Of a DNA stretch of 64,000 nucleotides, positions 54,318 through 63,938 are shown one piece after another. This stretch comes from Deltaproteobacteria bacterium (lineage in GTDB: Bacteria; Myxococcota_A; Bradymonadia; REDH01): contig REDH01000056.1 of assembly GCA_007693585.1 (NCBI GenBank), forward strand, positions 1-64,000. Reading direction: 5' to 3'. How positions within the stretch are numbered: the stretch's first letter is position 1; every line of letters starts with the position of its first letter. The position numbers and the translations under genes were made by a program. Below the pieces are notes generated by a model that searched no databases, had not been told where the DNA came from, and worked only from the letters and a program-made list of their open reading frames with translations.

Positions 54318-54968
54318 TCAGCCACTCCCGATCGGGCGACGCACCAGCTCGATCACGTGGTACGCCGTCGTGAAGCCGAGCTCGAGCACCACGTAGGCCG
54401 GCTGCCGACGGGCCGTGACGATGTCCAGGCCGGGCGGGAGCCTCACGTCCACATCCTCCAGCGTACGCCGCCACAGGGGGAACCTGCCGTACCGCAACTC
54501 CATCCCCGGACGCTGCTCCCCCTCCCAGTCGACGATGTCCTCCACCGACACCAGCGCACGCCCATGCGGCGCCAGCACTCGGCCCAGCTCGTCGAACGCC
54601 CGATCGAGCTGCTCCACGAACTCCAGCATGCCGAACGCGAACACCACATCGAAGGAGCCGTCCGGAAACGGCCACGGCTGCCCCGCATCGTGCACCCGCA
54701 AGTCAGCGTCCCGCAGCGACCGCCGCGCCCGCGCCCGAGCAACCATGCCCTCCGACAGATCGAAGCCCGACAAGCGCCGCGCCGCGCCCGCCAGATGCTG
54801 CAGCAACGCCCCCGTCCCGCACCCCGCGTCCAGAACACGCTCGCCGGGAGCCACCGCGAACGGCCACTCGCGGACCACCGACACCGGGTTCCACCCCAGC
54901 GCCCGCAGGTCGTCGTCATAGGTCTTCGCCATCTCGTCGAAGAAGCTGCGCGTCCGTTCTGCGCTCAT
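54318..54968 (-). CDS. Class I SAM-dependent methyltransferase
   Basis: A 216-residue cytoplasmic methyltransferase of the class I Rossmann type. Motif I is VLDAGCGTGALLQHLAG, motif II GFDLSEGMVARAR, and the later DGSFDVVFAFGMLEFVEQLD and VLAPHGRALVSVED follow the UbiE/Methyltransf_11 pattern. The substrate is unknown. ATG 54968 has GGAGGA 8 nt upstream. It is 4 nt from the Hedgehog-like lipoprotein gene, so the two are almost certainly co-translated. Confidence 0.9.
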   Translation of the reverse strand: MSAERTRSFFDEMAKTYDDDLRALGWNPVSVVREWPFAVAPGERVLDAGCGTGALLQHLAGAARRLSGFDLSEGMVARARARRSLRDADLRVHDAGQPWPFPDGSFDVVFAFGMLEFVEQLDRAFDELGRVLAPHGRALVSVEDIVDWEGEQRPGMELRYGRFPLWRRTLEDVDVRLPPGLDIVTARRQPAYVVLELGFTTAYHVIELVRRPIGSG

Positions 54969-55038
54969 CGTCGTGTTCCTCCGCGCCCTTCACCAGTTCC
55001 CGTGCGGGCACGCGGAAGACGTCCGGGCCCCGGATCCG

Positions 55039-55569
55039 TCAGCGGACGCCCGGCCCATCCCCGTTGGCGGGGCGGCTCCCCGCCCAATCGCTGATCATGT
55101 CGAAGTCGTCGACAATGCGGCTGGTGTGATCCCCCCACACGTTGCTGATCGCCACCACGTTCCCCTCCGACAGCTTCGGCGTCAGGTAGATGGCATGGTA
55201 GGCCGTACCCGTCCCCTCGTCGCGGTCGAGCACGTCCAGCGGCTTCCGGCTCACCGGGCAGAACAGCTCGCACCGGGTGCCCTCCGGAATGTCCGTCATC
55301 CCTTCCTTCCGGGCGTCCCCATGGAACGGCGACAGGTGCACGAACCCCTCGCGCCCGTCGACCCGAACCCCGACCGTCACCGCAGGAAAATCGTCGAACC
55401 GCACGTCCGAGATTCCCACCAGGGAGTCCCCAGACGGCCCGAAGGCCTGCGTCACCACGATCAGCACGTCGTCGGTGCGCTCCTCGACGTGCACGTTGAG
55501 ATCCCGCCCACCGTTCCGAACGACGTCCGACATCCTGATGTTCTCCCGATCCACCTTCTTCGTCGTCAT
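55039..55569 (-). CDS. Conserved-looking hypothetical protein, operon leader
   Basis: A 176-residue soluble protein without signal peptide or membrane segment. The sequence alternates strands and loops and is rich in Asp, Val and Gly (DVLIVVTQAFGPSGDSLVGI, VTVGVRVDGREGFVHLSPFH, GTRCELFCPVSRKPLDVLDR, AIYLTPKLSEGNVVAISNVW), with a CELFCP cysteine pair. The fold looks beta-rich, possibly a single-domain ligand- or metal-binding protein. The motif CPVSRKPL is reminiscent of a zinc-binding or rubredoxin-like knuckle, but a second pair is absent. ATG 55569 has GAGGTGAGCG upstream. It is the first gene of the operon, 70 nt before the methyltransferase. Confidence 0.6.
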   Translation of the reverse strand: MTTKKVDRENIRMSDVVRNGGRDLNVHVEERTDDVLIVVTQAFGPSGDSLVGISDVRFDDFPAVTVGVRVDGREGFVHLSPFHGDARKEGMTDIPEGTRCELFCPVSRKPLDVLDRDEGTGTAYHAIYLTPKLSEGNVVAISNVWGDHTSRIVDDFDMISDWAGSRPANGDGPGVR

Positions 55570-55726
55570 CGCTCACCTCACTGCCGACGGGGACCCCATC
55601 CACCTGCTTCGGGGTCTATTGCACCCCTCCCCGCGAATCAAGATCACGACCGACGCAATCCGCCCGGAACGCCCGGCCCGAAGGCCCGACGCAGGTTCCG
55701 GTCGTCCGGCACACGTCCCGCCCACC

Positions 55727-57502
55727 TCACGGTCCCGTCCAGCGCCCCGCTCCCCCGTACCCGAGGTACCCGGGCCAGGCCACCCAAGCCGGCGCCTCCA
55801 CCCCGAGCCGATGCACGTCCACCCACCACCGCGAACGCCCCGGAGCCGGGTCATCGACCCCGTCCACCCCGTACACCGGGCGCCACATCACCAGTTCACC
55901 GGCTGCCCCTTCGCCGATCCAGGGCGTCCCCAGCGTCGCCCCCGGCCAACGCACCCGAATCTCCGGGCCGGCCAGGCCATCCAGCACCAGCAGCTCCGTC
56001 GACTCCGCGAGCGGCCCCGGGCTCGTCGATACGAACACGAACGCGTCCCGCCCTCCCCCCCCCAGCGACACCGCCACCGGACTCGCTGCAAAGCCCGTGT
56101 CGTCCACGTCCCACCACAGCACCGACCCCGTCCGCGCGTCCATGACCACCCGTACGCCCCCCGTGAACGCCGGAAACGCCCCGATCGACCATGTCGTCGC
56201 GACCGCAAGCACCCGCTCCTCCCCGAACCGCCCCAACGCCGGCGACGACATCGTCTCCAGCTCCGGCCAACCCTCGGCGCCGAGCCCACGCACATCCACC
56301 TCCCAGAGCGACGAACCGTCCGCCCCGGACAACGCCACCACCCGCCCATCGTACATCGGCGCGATGATGTCCTCCACACCCGAACCATCGAGATCCACCA
56401 GCACCGGCGGCGCGATGATCCCCTTGTGGGTCACCGGCGCCACCAGCTCCTCGAACGCCCCCGCATCTCCGACGACCAGCGCCGCCAGCGGTATCCGCCA
56501 CAGCGAACCCGCGAACGTCTCCCCCCCCGTCCCGAACAGCACCCACGGTTCCTCCCCGCCAGCACCTGCCTCCAGCAACAGCGTCGACATGTACGTCTCC
56601 ATCCCGTCCGGCGCGCGAAGCCGCTGCACCACCTCACCGCTCGCCCCGGACAGCAGCACCAGATGACCCGCACCCCGCGGCTCGAACGGCTCCGCCATCA
56701 CGTCCCCACCGTTCGCCACCACGATGTCCGGCTCCCCATCCCCCGTCACGTCCCCCACCACCGTCGGCGAATAGAAATTGAACCACGAACCCGGCTCGTC
56801 CTCCGCCTCCGGATCAAACGCCCACACCTCAGCCCCCGTCGACGCATCCAGCCGCACCAGCGTCGCATCACGACCCGCCATCAGCACGTCCACCCCACCG
56901 TCCGCCCGCGAGACGGACACCGCACTGCCGAAGATCTCGCCCCGCGTCCGCACCCGCCAGCGCTCCCGCCCATCCGCAACATCCCACGCCACCACCTCGC
57001 CCTGCGCGTCGTCGTCCGTCGCCGCCCCCACCACCACCAGCGCCTCCCCACCATCCCCCGGATCCACACGCCGCGGCGAGCTGTTCGTGTACCCGAACCC
57101 CCCCGCCCGGCGCTCCCCCTCCGGCCACACCACACGGTCCGCCCACGGCTGCCACGAACCCGTCGGCTCCACCCCGGACGGATCCACCGTACCCGTTCCC
57201 GTACCGGACGGCTCTCCCGTACCCGTTCCCGTACCGGACGGCTCTCCCGTACCCGGCTCGACCGAGCCCGTACCCGAACCAGACGGCTCCACCCCGGACG
57301 GATCCACCGTACCCGGCCCGGAGCTCCCCGCACCCGAAGTCAGCGCGCCCGAACTCCCTACACTGACGCCAGAATCGGTGTCCGACGCCGACGACGATCC
57401 CGCAGCTCCCCCTTCGTCCCCGCACGCCGGCGCACCCCCCAGCGCGAGCAGCACGCCCACCACCCACACACCCCATCCGCCTGCGCCTCGCTCCCGCATC
57501 AT
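55727..57502 (-). CDS. PQQ/FG-GAP-type beta-propeller lipoprotein
   Basis: A 591-residue lipoprotein (Cys27) with a 70-residue Ser/Gly/Thr/Glu-Pro linker of direct repeats (EPSGTGTGTGEP-type units, encoded by 30-bp DNA repeats), then a seven- or eight-blade propeller. The blades mix PQQ-like (VAWDVADGRERWRVRT, VVALSGADGSSLWEVDVRGL, VRVVMDARTGSVLWWDVDD) and FG-GAP-like (VVGDVTGDGEPDIVVANGGD) elements. It probably binds partners or calcium at the cell surface, BamB-like in shape but not in context. ATG 57502 has GGAGG 7 nt upstream. A much longer open frame upstream in this frame is antisense or out-of-frame MATE sequence and was not used. Confidence 0.8.
   Translation of the reverse strand: MMRERGAGGWGVWVVGVLLALGGAPACGDEGGAAGSSSASDTDSGVSVGSSGALTSGAGSSGPGTVDPSGVEPSGSGTGSVEPGTGEPSGTGTGTGEPSGTGTGTVDPSGVEPTGSWQPWADRVVWPEGERRAGGFGYTNSSPRRVDPGDGGEALVVVGAATDDDAQGEVVAWDVADGRERWRVRTRGEIFGSAVSVSRADGGVDVLMAGRDATLVRLDASTGAEVWAFDPEAEDEPGSWFNFYSPTVVGDVTGDGEPDIVVANGGDVMAEPFEPRGAGHLVLLSGASGEVVQRLRAPDGMETYMSTLLLEAGAGGEEPWVLFGTGGETFAGSLWRIPLAALVVGDAGAFEELVAPVTHKGIIAPPVLVDLDGSGVEDIIAPMYDGRVVALSGADGSSLWEVDVRGLGAEGWPELETMSSPALGRFGEERVLAVATTWSIGAFPAFTGGVRVVMDARTGSVLWWDVDDTGFAASPVAVSLGGGGRDAFVFVSTSPGPLAESTELLVLDGLAGPEIRVRWPGATLGTPWIGEGAAGELVMWRPVYGVDGVDDPAPGRSRWWVDVHRLGVEAPAWVAWPGYLGYGGAGRWTGP
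57191..57250 (-). repeat. Tandem 30-bp repeats in the lipoprotein linker
   Basis: Two adjacent identical 30-bp copies (57191-57220 and 57221-57250) followed by a degenerate third. A second family, sharing GGCTCCACCCCGGACGGATC, occurs near 57173 and 57286. They encode the Gly/Thr/Glu/Pro/Ser linker of the propeller lipoprotein and could change length by slippage. Confidence 0.85.
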
Positions 57503-57570
57503 CGTCCGCCTCCCTCGTGAGTCCGCCCCGGCGCACCTCCGCGCACACCGCCGACCTCCCCACCCTGCGC

Positions 57571-58917
57571 TCATGACTCCCGCGCCGCAAGCCCACGCTC
57601 GAACCGCAACAACGCCGCCCCCGCCACCAGAAACAGCGCCACCGTCAACCCCGCCCAGATCGGCTCCGGACGCCCGAGCACCTGCAGCGCCAGCCAGCCG
57701 CCCACAGGCAGACCGACCACCCAGTAACCCACCACGTTGAACAGCAGCGGCACCCGCGTGTCGCCGAGCCCGCGCAGCAGCCCGAACGCCACCGCCTGCA
57801 CGCTGTCCGCCACCTGGAAGATCGCCGCCATCCACAGGAGCGACACCGCCAGCGCCAACGCCGCCGGTTCCTCGAGAAACGCCCCCGCAATGAACGACCG
57901 CCCCGCCACGAGCACCCCCGCCGCCACCAACGCCACCACCGCCCCGCACCCGAACGCCATCCGACCCGTGCGCCGCGCCAGGCCGATGTCCCCCCGCCCC
58001 TCCGCGCGCGCCACCAGAATGCCCGCGGCCGTGCCGAGCCCGAGCGCCACCGTGAAGCTCACGCTGATCACGCTCAGCGCCACCTGATGCGCCGCCAGCG
58101 CCGCCGCACCGAACCACCCCATCATCACCGTCGCCGCCGTGAAACCCGCCACCTCCAGGCCGTACTGCACCCCCACCGGCACCCCGATGCCCAGCGCCTG
58201 CCGCACGTCCGCCCACCGAGGACGCTCCCATGGCCGGCGCAGCGCCCGCGCCCGCTGTGCCGACGCCATCGCCCGGTGCAGAAGCACCCACATCACCACC
58301 GACGACAGCACCGTCGCCAGCGCGATGCCCGCCACGCCGAGCGCCGGAACAGGACCGATGCCGTGCACGAACACCACGTTCGTCACGATGTTGACCCCGT
58401 TCCCCGCCAGCGAGATCAGCAGCAGCGGCCGCGACCACCCGAGGGCCGCCACCGCCGTGCTCATCACCTGGAAGAGCAACGCCGCAGGCACCGCGAACGC
58501 CACCACACCGAGGTACTGGACGAGCAGCGGACGAACCTCCTCCGGCTGGCCGAGCACCTCCGCCGCCCACGGCCCGAGAACCGCCAGCAGCACCAGCAAC
58601 GGCATCAGGCCCACCGCCACCCAGCGACCGGCGGCAAAGATGGCTCCGGCCCGCTCCTCGTCCGAGCGCCCCATGGCCGAAGCGATCAGCGGCTCGATCC
58701 CCATCAGCGTCCCGATCGCGAACACGAACCCCAGAAACCAGATCGTGTGCCCGAGCCCGATCGCCGCCACCGCCTCCGTCCCGAGCGTGCCCGCCATCCA
58801 CGTGTCCACGAAGCCCATCAGCACATGGGACAGCCGGGCCACCACCAGTGGACCGGCGAGCACCAGCAGCCGCGCAAGCTCCGGATGGCGAATGCGGAAG
58901 GTCGATGCGGAGGTCAC
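57571..58917 (-). CDS. MATE-family multidrug/toxin efflux transporter
   Basis: A 448-residue protein with about twelve hydrophobic segments in two similar halves. Features typical of NorM-like MATE proteins are visible: an N-terminal [59 protein letters not shown], and in the second half [20 protein letters not shown] and [16 protein letters not shown]. It exports cationic drugs or metabolites using Na+ or H+ gradients. The start was set at GTG 58917, just before the typical MATE N-terminus; frames extending to 59103 run into a possible MITE. Confidence 0.9.
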   Translation of the reverse strand: MTSASTFRIRHPELARLLVLAGPLVVARLSHVLMGFVDTWMAGTLGTEAVAAIGLGHTIWFLGFVFAIGTLMGIEPLIASAMGRSDEERAGAIFAAGRWVAVGLMPLLVLLAVLGPWAAEVLGQPEEVRPLLVQYLGVVAFAVPAALLFQVMSTAVAALGWSRPLLLISLAGNGVNIVTNVVFVHGIGPVPALGVAGIALATVLSSVVMWVLLHRAMASAQRARALRRPWERPRWADVRQALGIGVPVGVQYGLEVAGFTAATVMMGWFGAAALAAHQVALSVISVSFTVALGLGTAAGILVARAEGRGDIGLARRTGRMAFGCGAVVALVAAGVLVAGRSFIAGAFLEEPAALALAVSLLWMAAIFQVADSVQAVAFGLLRGLGDTRVPLLFNVVGYWVVGLPVGGWLALQVLGRPEPIWAGLTVALFLVAGAALLRFERGLAARES

Positions 58918-59369
58918 GAACAAGTCCGTCGAGCAGGGAATCTGCGATACGCGCGCCGAGCGCCCGCGCGGACCCACCCGCCGACGCAGCATCCTGCATC
59001 GGGACCGGCGCCCCGCCGGCGAGCGAGCCGGCACCCCTAGGAGGCTGTAGGGCAAAGCCGAATCAGGTGTCGAGATTTCAGCTTTCTGGGTCTCGACAGT
59101 CAACTCGTCGGTCCGAACCGGCTGAGAACCGGGCTCCCAGCAGGGTCGAAATCTATGGCCTACAGGCTCCTAGGCCTGACCCGCAACCGGGGCAAGCCCA
59201 CGGATGTCTTCCCCCCCGTTGCGGGCGCCGAGGCCGCAAGGCCAGGGACGCCCCCTCCCCCCGTTGCGGGCCCGCATGTCGTGTGCCAAGACAGGCGCGC
59301 CACGCTCCCTCGGCGATCCCGCAGCCGCGGCACGCCGACCCACCCATCCCCCACTCCCCGGGCTCCCCG
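58918..59369. other. Intergenic region between MATE and ettA with a possible MITE
   Basis: About 450 bp between divergent genes. It includes the inverted-repeat element at 59037-59173. C-rich stretches near 59209-59220 and 59255-59265 (each containing CCCCCCGTTGCGGG) form a short direct repeat. No gene is supported. Confidence 0.45.
59037..59173. mobile_element. Possible MITE: 129-bp element with inverted ends flanked by CTAG
   Basis: Imperfect terminal inverted repeats of about 14 bp (GAGGCTGTAGGGCA at 59041-59054 and its near-complement TGGCCTACAGGCTC at 59156-59169, two mismatches) bound a 129-bp non-coding element. Both sides carry the tetranucleotide CTAG (59037-59040 and 59170-59173), consistent with a 4-bp target duplication such as IS5-type elements make. 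No transposase is nearby and no second copy is in the window, so this is a candidate only. Confidence 0.45.
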
Positions 59370-61037
59370 ATGGCCGAACGCTTCATCTACACCATGCAGG
59401 GCCTCTCCAAGGTCTACCCGCCGAAGAAGGAGGTCCTCTCCAACATCTGGCTCCAGTTCTACTACGGCGCCAAGATCGGCATCATCGGCACCAACGGAGC
59501 CGGAAAGTCCACCCTGCTCCGCATCATGGCCGGGCAGGACAGGGAGTTCCAGGGCGAGTCCTTCCTCGGCGAAGGCTTCACCGTGGGCTTCCTCCCGCAG
59601 GAGCCGCAGCTCGAGGCCGATCTCACCGTGCGCGAGAACGTCGAACTCGGACTGCGCGAACAGCGCGACCTCCTGCGCCGCTTCGAGGAGGTGTCCGCCG
59701 CCTTCGCCGACCCCGACGCCGACTACGAGAAGCTCGGCGAAGAACAGGGGAAGCTCCAGGACGCCATCGACGCCTGCGACGCATGGGAACTCGATCGACG
59801 GATCGAGATCGCCATGGATGCCCTCAACTGCCCCCCCGGGGACAGCCCGGTCGACCGCCTCTCCGGCGGCGAGAAGCGACGCGTCGCCCTGGCCCGCATC
59901 CTCCTCGAAGCCCCCGACCTCCTCCTCATGGACGAGCCCACCAACCACCTCGACGCCGAATCCGTCGCCTGGCTCGAGCGCGCCCTGCAGGAATACAGGG
60001 GCTCCGTCGTCCTCGTCACCCACGACCGCTACTTCCTCGACAACGTCGTGGGCTGGATCCTCGAGCTCGACCGCGGCAAGGGCATCCCCTTCGAAGGAAA
60101 CTACTCGGGCTGGCTCGAGCAGAAGGCGAAGCGCCTCGCCCAGGAGGAGAAGCAGGAGAGCCAGCGCCGCAGGGAGCTCGAGCGCGAGCTCGAGTGGGCC
60201 CGAATGTCGCCGAAGGCCCGCCAGGGCAAGAGCCGCGCCCGACTGCAACGCTACGACGAGCTCCTGCAGCAGGACGTGCAGGAGAGGCTCAGCCGCAACG
60301 CCATCGTCATCCCCCCCGGCCCCCGCCTGGGCCAGAAGGTCATCGAGGCCGACGGGGTGGCCAAGGCCTTCGGAGACCGCCTGCTGTTCGAAGACCTCAC
60401 CTTCCACCTCCCCCCCGCCGGCATCGTCGGCGTCATCGGACCCAACGGCGCCGGAAAGACGACCCTGTTCCGGCTCATCACCGGGGAGGAAGAACCCGAC
60501 AACGGCACCCTCACCGTGGGAGAGACCGTTCAGCTCGCGTACGTCGACCAGTCCCGGGACGCCCTCCCCGACGACAAGTCCGTCCACGACGTCATCTCGG
60601 ACGGCGCCGAAGTCATCCCCCTCGGCGGACGCTCCATCAACTCCCGCGCCTACTGCAGCCTCTTCAACTTCAAGGGCGCAGACCAGCAGAAGATGGTCGG
60701 CAAACTCTCCGGCGGCGAACGCAACCGCGTGCACCTCGCCCGACTGCTCAAGAGCGGCGCCAACGTCCTGCTCCTCGACGAACCCACCAACGATCTCGAC
60801 GTCGAGACCCTCCGATCCCTCGAGGACGGCCTGGCGAACTTCGCGGGATGCGCCGTCATCATCAGCCACGACCGCTGGTTCCTCGACCGCGTCGCCACCC
60901 ACATCCTCGCCTTCGAAGGCAACAGCCACGTCGAGTGGTTCGAAGGCAACTTCGCCGAGTACGAGCGCGACAAGAACCGTCGTCTCGGCACACAGGACCA
61001 GCCCCAGCGCTTCCGCTACAAGCCACTCGAACGCTGA
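59370..61037 (+). CDS. ettA: Energy-dependent translational throttle protein EttA (ABC-F)
   Basis: A 555-residue soluble ABC-F ATPase that binds the ribosomal E site and gates translation according to ATP status. Two nucleotide-binding domains are evident: Walker [10 protein letters not shown] (40-48) with [19 protein letters not shown] and DEPTNHLD, and GPNGAGKTT with [19 protein letters not shown] and DEPTNDLD. The first domain carries the EttA-type arm region, and the linker (about 240-320, Arg/Glu/Gln-rich helix) is followed by the [19 protein letters not shown] junction. The length equals that of E. coli EttA. ATG 59370 was chosen at the [12 protein letters not shown] start. Confidence 0.95.
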   Translation: MAERFIYTMQGLSKVYPPKKEVLSNIWLQFYYGAKIGIIGTNGAGKSTLLRIMAGQDREFQGESFLGEGFTVGFLPQEPQLEADLTVRENVELGLREQRDLLRRFEEVSAAFADPDADYEKLGEEQGKLQDAIDACDAWELDRRIEIAMDALNCPPGDSPVDRLSGGEKRRVALARILLEAPDLLLMDEPTNHLDAESVAWLERALQEYRGSVVLVTHDRYFLDNVVGWILELDRGKGIPFEGNYSGWLEQKAKRLAQEEKQESQRRRELERELEWARMSPKARQGKSRARLQRYDELLQQDVQERLSRNAIVIPPGPRLGQKVIEADGVAKAFGDRLLFEDLTFHLPPAGIVGVIGPNGAGKTTLFRLITGEEEPDNGTLTVGETVQLAYVDQSRDALPDDKSVHDVISDGAEVIPLGGRSINSRAYCSLFNFKGADQQKMVGKLSGGERNRVHLARLLKSGANVLLLDEPTNDLDVETLRSLEDGLANFAGCAVIISHDRWFLDRVATHILAFEGNSHVEWFEGNFAEYERDKNRRLGTQDQPQRFRYKPLER

Positions 61038-61051
61038 GCCCGCCAAGACCC

Positions 61052-61154
61052 CCAGGACCGCGGGAGCCTACTCGGCGACGGCTTCCCCCGCTGTGACCGC
61101 CGCGACCCCCACGACCTCCAGGACCGCGGGAGCCTACTCGGCGACGGCTTCCCC
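61052..61154. repeat. 37-bp direct repeat duplicating the 3' end of the downstream minus-strand gene
   Basis: Identical 37-bp copies at 61052-61088 and 61118-61154 (period 66 bp), each beginning CCAGGACCGCGGGAG and ending GACGGCTTCCCC. The second copy contains the stop codon and last seven or so codons of the kinase-like gene, so the first copy is a displaced duplicate of that 3' end between it and the convergent ettA. Confidence 0.9.
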
Positions 61155-62774
61155 GGACGGCGCCACCGCAGGCTCTTCCCCATCGGACTCCGGGCGCCTC
61201 GGCCGCAACCAGATGCGGTCGCCGTGCCGCGCCTCGAGCTGGTCGATGTAATCGAGGGTCTGCAGCATGAAGTTCTCCGCCCGATCAGCCCAGGCCCCGT
61301 CGAGGCCCAGATAGAGCCAGGCCGCCTCGCGCTCGTCGGCGAACGGCTCCGTGTCGCAGTAACGCCCGGTCGTCCGGCGGGCGAGTCCCCGCAGCCGCTC
61401 GACGACGTCCCGGTCGAACCGTTCGACCCGGGTTCCCGCCAGGTTCCGCCCCTGCAGGTCGTTGAGCCCGGAGCCGTGGGTACCGCGAAGCGCGGCGCCG
61501 TTGTCGAGCGCGAGCAGCCGCGAAGGCCCGTAGGCGAAGATCGGCAGGTTTCGCGCCGTGCCCACCTCCTCCCGGTGCCACGCCTCCGATCGCATGTGTA
61601 GGTTCCCGCCTGCAAAGCGATCGTTCTGCCCCATGATCGCATCCATGAGCAGGAGGTTCGAGAGGTCCGTGGCGAGTCGCCACTCCTCGAAGTCCGCCCG
61701 GTGCGTGCCGTGGGGCGTGTTGAGCCGCGAGATGGTCGTCAGCCGAATGTTCTCGGTGCCCGGCTGGGGACCACCCACGCGCAGGAACTGCATGACCCGG
61801 TGCTCGGCCATGTTCTCGCGGCGCCCCATCGTCACGCTGGGAATGAAGCCGGTGAGCCAGGGCTTCACCACCGCCTCGAACGGCGTCCCGCCCGCCATGG
61901 CGGTGTCCAGCGCGCGGATCACCCGCTGGCGCCGCGCCTCCTTGTCGGCATCCCGGTAGGTCACCCTCGCCAGCATGTCCCGCACCTTGCGCATGGAGGG
62001 CACGCTCGGCGTCCAGTAGATGGTCGGCGTCACGAGCTCGTCGAACCCGAGAAACTCGCTGATGCGCCATGCGTAAACCTCCGCCTCCAGCCGGTTGTTG
62101 GAGGTGTTCGTCTTCACCGCGGCGAGGGACGTCCGCGTCTCCGCATCGCGCACGCGCCAGATGATCGACGTCCCCTCGAACTCCGAGAGCAGGTCCGTGA
62201 ACGTGGCCTCGCTGGCCATGTCGATGTCGTGCACCGCCTGCTCCCACGAACCGGGAACCCAGGTCCACGCGTCGGCGAACGACCCGTACTCCGGATCGGG
62301 GCAGGCCCCGCGCAGGTGCTCCGCAACCGCCTCGTCGCTCAGCGCGGTTCGCCGATCCTCCGGGCTGACGAAACAGCCGCCATGCCCGTCCGGGGTACCG
62401 ATGGGGCACTCGGGTTCGGCCGCCTCTTCCGCGGCGACCTGCTCCGCGTCGGCGTCTGCGCCGATCTCGCCGGGCCCGTCCGATCCCACCACACCACCCG
62501 CTCCATCCGCTGCTCGGTCATCCTCGCCGGCCACACCACCCCCCCCGCCTCCACTCGCCACATGGGCATCCGCAGGCGCCGTGCCCTCCACGCCGCCGCT
62601 GCCGTGGACTCCGTCACCGGAGGCCTCGCCGGCCGCGGCGGCCCGCTCGGCCGCGCCAGAGGACGCGCAACCACAGGCGACACCTCCGAGGGCCAGGAGA
62701 GCGACGAGGAGCGTGGGCACGAGCGATCGCGTGCGAAGCGCGTGGCGGGAGAGCACGATGCGAGAACGAGTCAT
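61134..62774 (-). CDS. Secreted kinase-like lipoprotein (Fam20/PI3-4K-type catalytic motifs)
   Basis: A 546-residue lipoprotein ([12 protein letters not shown]; lipidation at Cys34 or Cys36 of the mature start chosen). After a long Gly/Ala/Glu linker and a small Cys-containing region ([14 protein letters not shown]), the C-terminal 350 residues carry an atypical kinase pattern: LAAVKTN with candidate ATP-binding Lys221, RLEAEVYAW with candidate helix-C Glu232, then [18 protein letters not shown] with candidate catalytic Asp385 and metal Asn391, and [10 protein letters not shown] with candidate metal Asp424. NxDR...N plus DNG is the signature shared by Fam20C, HipA-like and PI3/4-kinase folds. 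It should phosphorylate an extracytoplasmic target if active; substrate and activity are not known. ATG 62774 has GGAG 9 nt upstream. Confidence 0.72.
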   Translation of the reverse strand: MTRSRIVLSRHALRTRSLVPTLLVALLALGGVACGCASSGAAERAAAAGEASGDGVHGSGGVEGTAPADAHVASGGGGGGVAGEDDRAADGAGGVVGSDGPGEIGADADAEQVAAEEAAEPECPIGTPDGHGGCFVSPEDRRTALSDEAVAEHLRGACPDPEYGSFADAWTWVPGSWEQAVHDIDMASEATFTDLLSEFEGTSIIWRVRDAETRTSLAAVKTNTSNNRLEAEVYAWRISEFLGFDELVTPTIYWTPSVPSMRKVRDMLARVTYRDADKEARRQRVIRALDTAMAGGTPFEAVVKPWLTGFIPSVTMGRRENMAEHRVMQFLRVGGPQPGTENIRLTTISRLNTPHGTHRADFEEWRLATDLSNLLLMDAIMGQNDRFAGGNLHMRSEAWHREEVGTARNLPIFAYGPSRLLALDNGAALRGTHGSGLNDLQGRNLAGTRVERFDRDVVERLRGLARRTTGRYCDTEPFADEREAAWLYLGLDGAWADRAENFMLQTLDYIDQLEARHGDRIWLRPRRPESDGEEPAVAPSGEAVAE

Positions 62775-63017
62775 GGGGGCGCTCCGTTCGGTCGGCGCGG
62801 TTCGCGGAGGAACAGGGGTCAATGTGCGCATCTCATCGCGAGGAGCGCGGCGGGGAGCGATAGCGCCGCGGGCCGACCGGTGTCAAATGCGCATCGTTCG
62901 GAGGGCGGCGGTGTCCGTTGCAAAGGCACAGGCAGGTCGGTAAGGACGGTGCGCCCGGCACGATGGCGCGGTGGGAGCGCGCGCGTGCCCTTCCCCCCGA
63001 ACAGGACGGTGACCGAC

Positions 63018-63938
63018 GTGAGCGAGCTGATCACAGGCGAGCGGTTGAGCCATCTGCGCGAGCTCGAGGCCGAGAGCATTCACATCATCCGTGAGGTGGC
63101 GGCGGAGTTCGAACACCCGGTCATGCTCTACAGCATCGGCAAGGACTCCTCGGTGATGCTGCGGCTGGCGCTGAAGGCCTTTCATCCGGCGCCGCTGCCG
63201 TTTCCGCTGATGCACATCGACACGACGTGGAAGTTCCGCGAGATGATCACGTTCCGGGACCGGATGGCGGAGGAGTATGGCCTGACGATGCACGTGCAGA
63301 CCAACGAGGAGGCGCGGCAGGCGGGGGTGACGCCGTTCTCCGAAGGGAGCAACCGCTATACGAAGATCATGAAGACGCAGGCGCTGCTGCAGGGGCTTGC
63401 GCGGCATCGATTCGACGCGGCGTTCGGCGGGGCGCGTCGGGACGAGGAGAAGAGCCGGGCGAAGGAGCGGGTGTACTCGTTCCGGGATCGGTTCGGGCAG
63501 TGGGATCCGAAGCACCAGCGACCGGAGCTGTGGAACCTGTACAACGGACAGCTCGGTCCCGGGGAGTCCATTCGTGCGTTTCCGCTGTCGAACTGGACGG
63601 AGCTGGATGTCTGGCTCTACATCCATCTGGAGAACATTCCGATCGTGCCGCTGTACTTCGCGAAGGAGCGGCCGATCGTGGAGCGGGACGGATCGTGGAT
63701 CATGGTGGATGACGACCGTCTGCCGCTGGAGCAGGGTGAGGAGCCGGTGATGCGCATGTGCCGGTTCCGGACGCTGGGCTGCTATCCGCTGACGGGGGCG
63801 ATGCCGAGCACGGCGACGACCGTGCCGGAGATCATCGCCGAGATGCTGACGACGCGATTCTCGGAGCGGCAGAGTCGGGTGATCGACCACGACGCCGAGG
63901 GCTCGATGGAGCTGAAGAAGCGCGAGGGGTACTTCTGA
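63018..63938 (+). CDS. cysD: Sulfate adenylyltransferase subunit 2
   Basis: The catalytic subunit of the CysDN ATP sulfurylase, which makes APS from sulfate and ATP in assimilatory sulfate reduction. The 306-residue product matches CysD throughout: [40 protein letters not shown] (PP-loop SIGKDSS), [33 protein letters not shown] and the C-terminal [19 protein letters not shown]. The GTG at 63018 was chosen over a GTG at 63009 because the AGGA upstream fits better. Its stop shares a base with the next start. Confidence 0.97.
   Translation: MSELITGERLSHLRELEAESIHIIREVAAEFEHPVMLYSIGKDSSVMLRLALKAFHPAPLPFPLMHIDTTWKFREMITFRDRMAEEYGLTMHVQTNEEARQAGVTPFSEGSNRYTKIMKTQALLQGLARHRFDAAFGGARRDEEKSRAKERVYSFRDRFGQWDPKHQRPELWNLYNGQLGPGESIRAFPLSNWTELDVWLYIHLENIPIVPLYFAKERPIVERDGSWIMVDDDRLPLEQGEEPVMRMCRFRTLGCYPLTGAMPSTATTVPEIIAEMLTTRFSERQSRVIDHDAEGSMELKKREGYF

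Noticed and set aside
57503..58999. N-terminal extension of the propeller lipoprotein frame
   Set aside because: The extra 499 codons are Gly/Ala/Arg-rich sequence overlapping the MATE gene in another frame; the signal peptide and ribosome binding site sit at 57502.
62775..63017. Chromosomal replication origin at the strand-bias change
   Set aside because: No DnaA-box cluster, AT-rich unwinding region or dnaA/dnaN/parAB genes nearby; the bias change alone is not enough.
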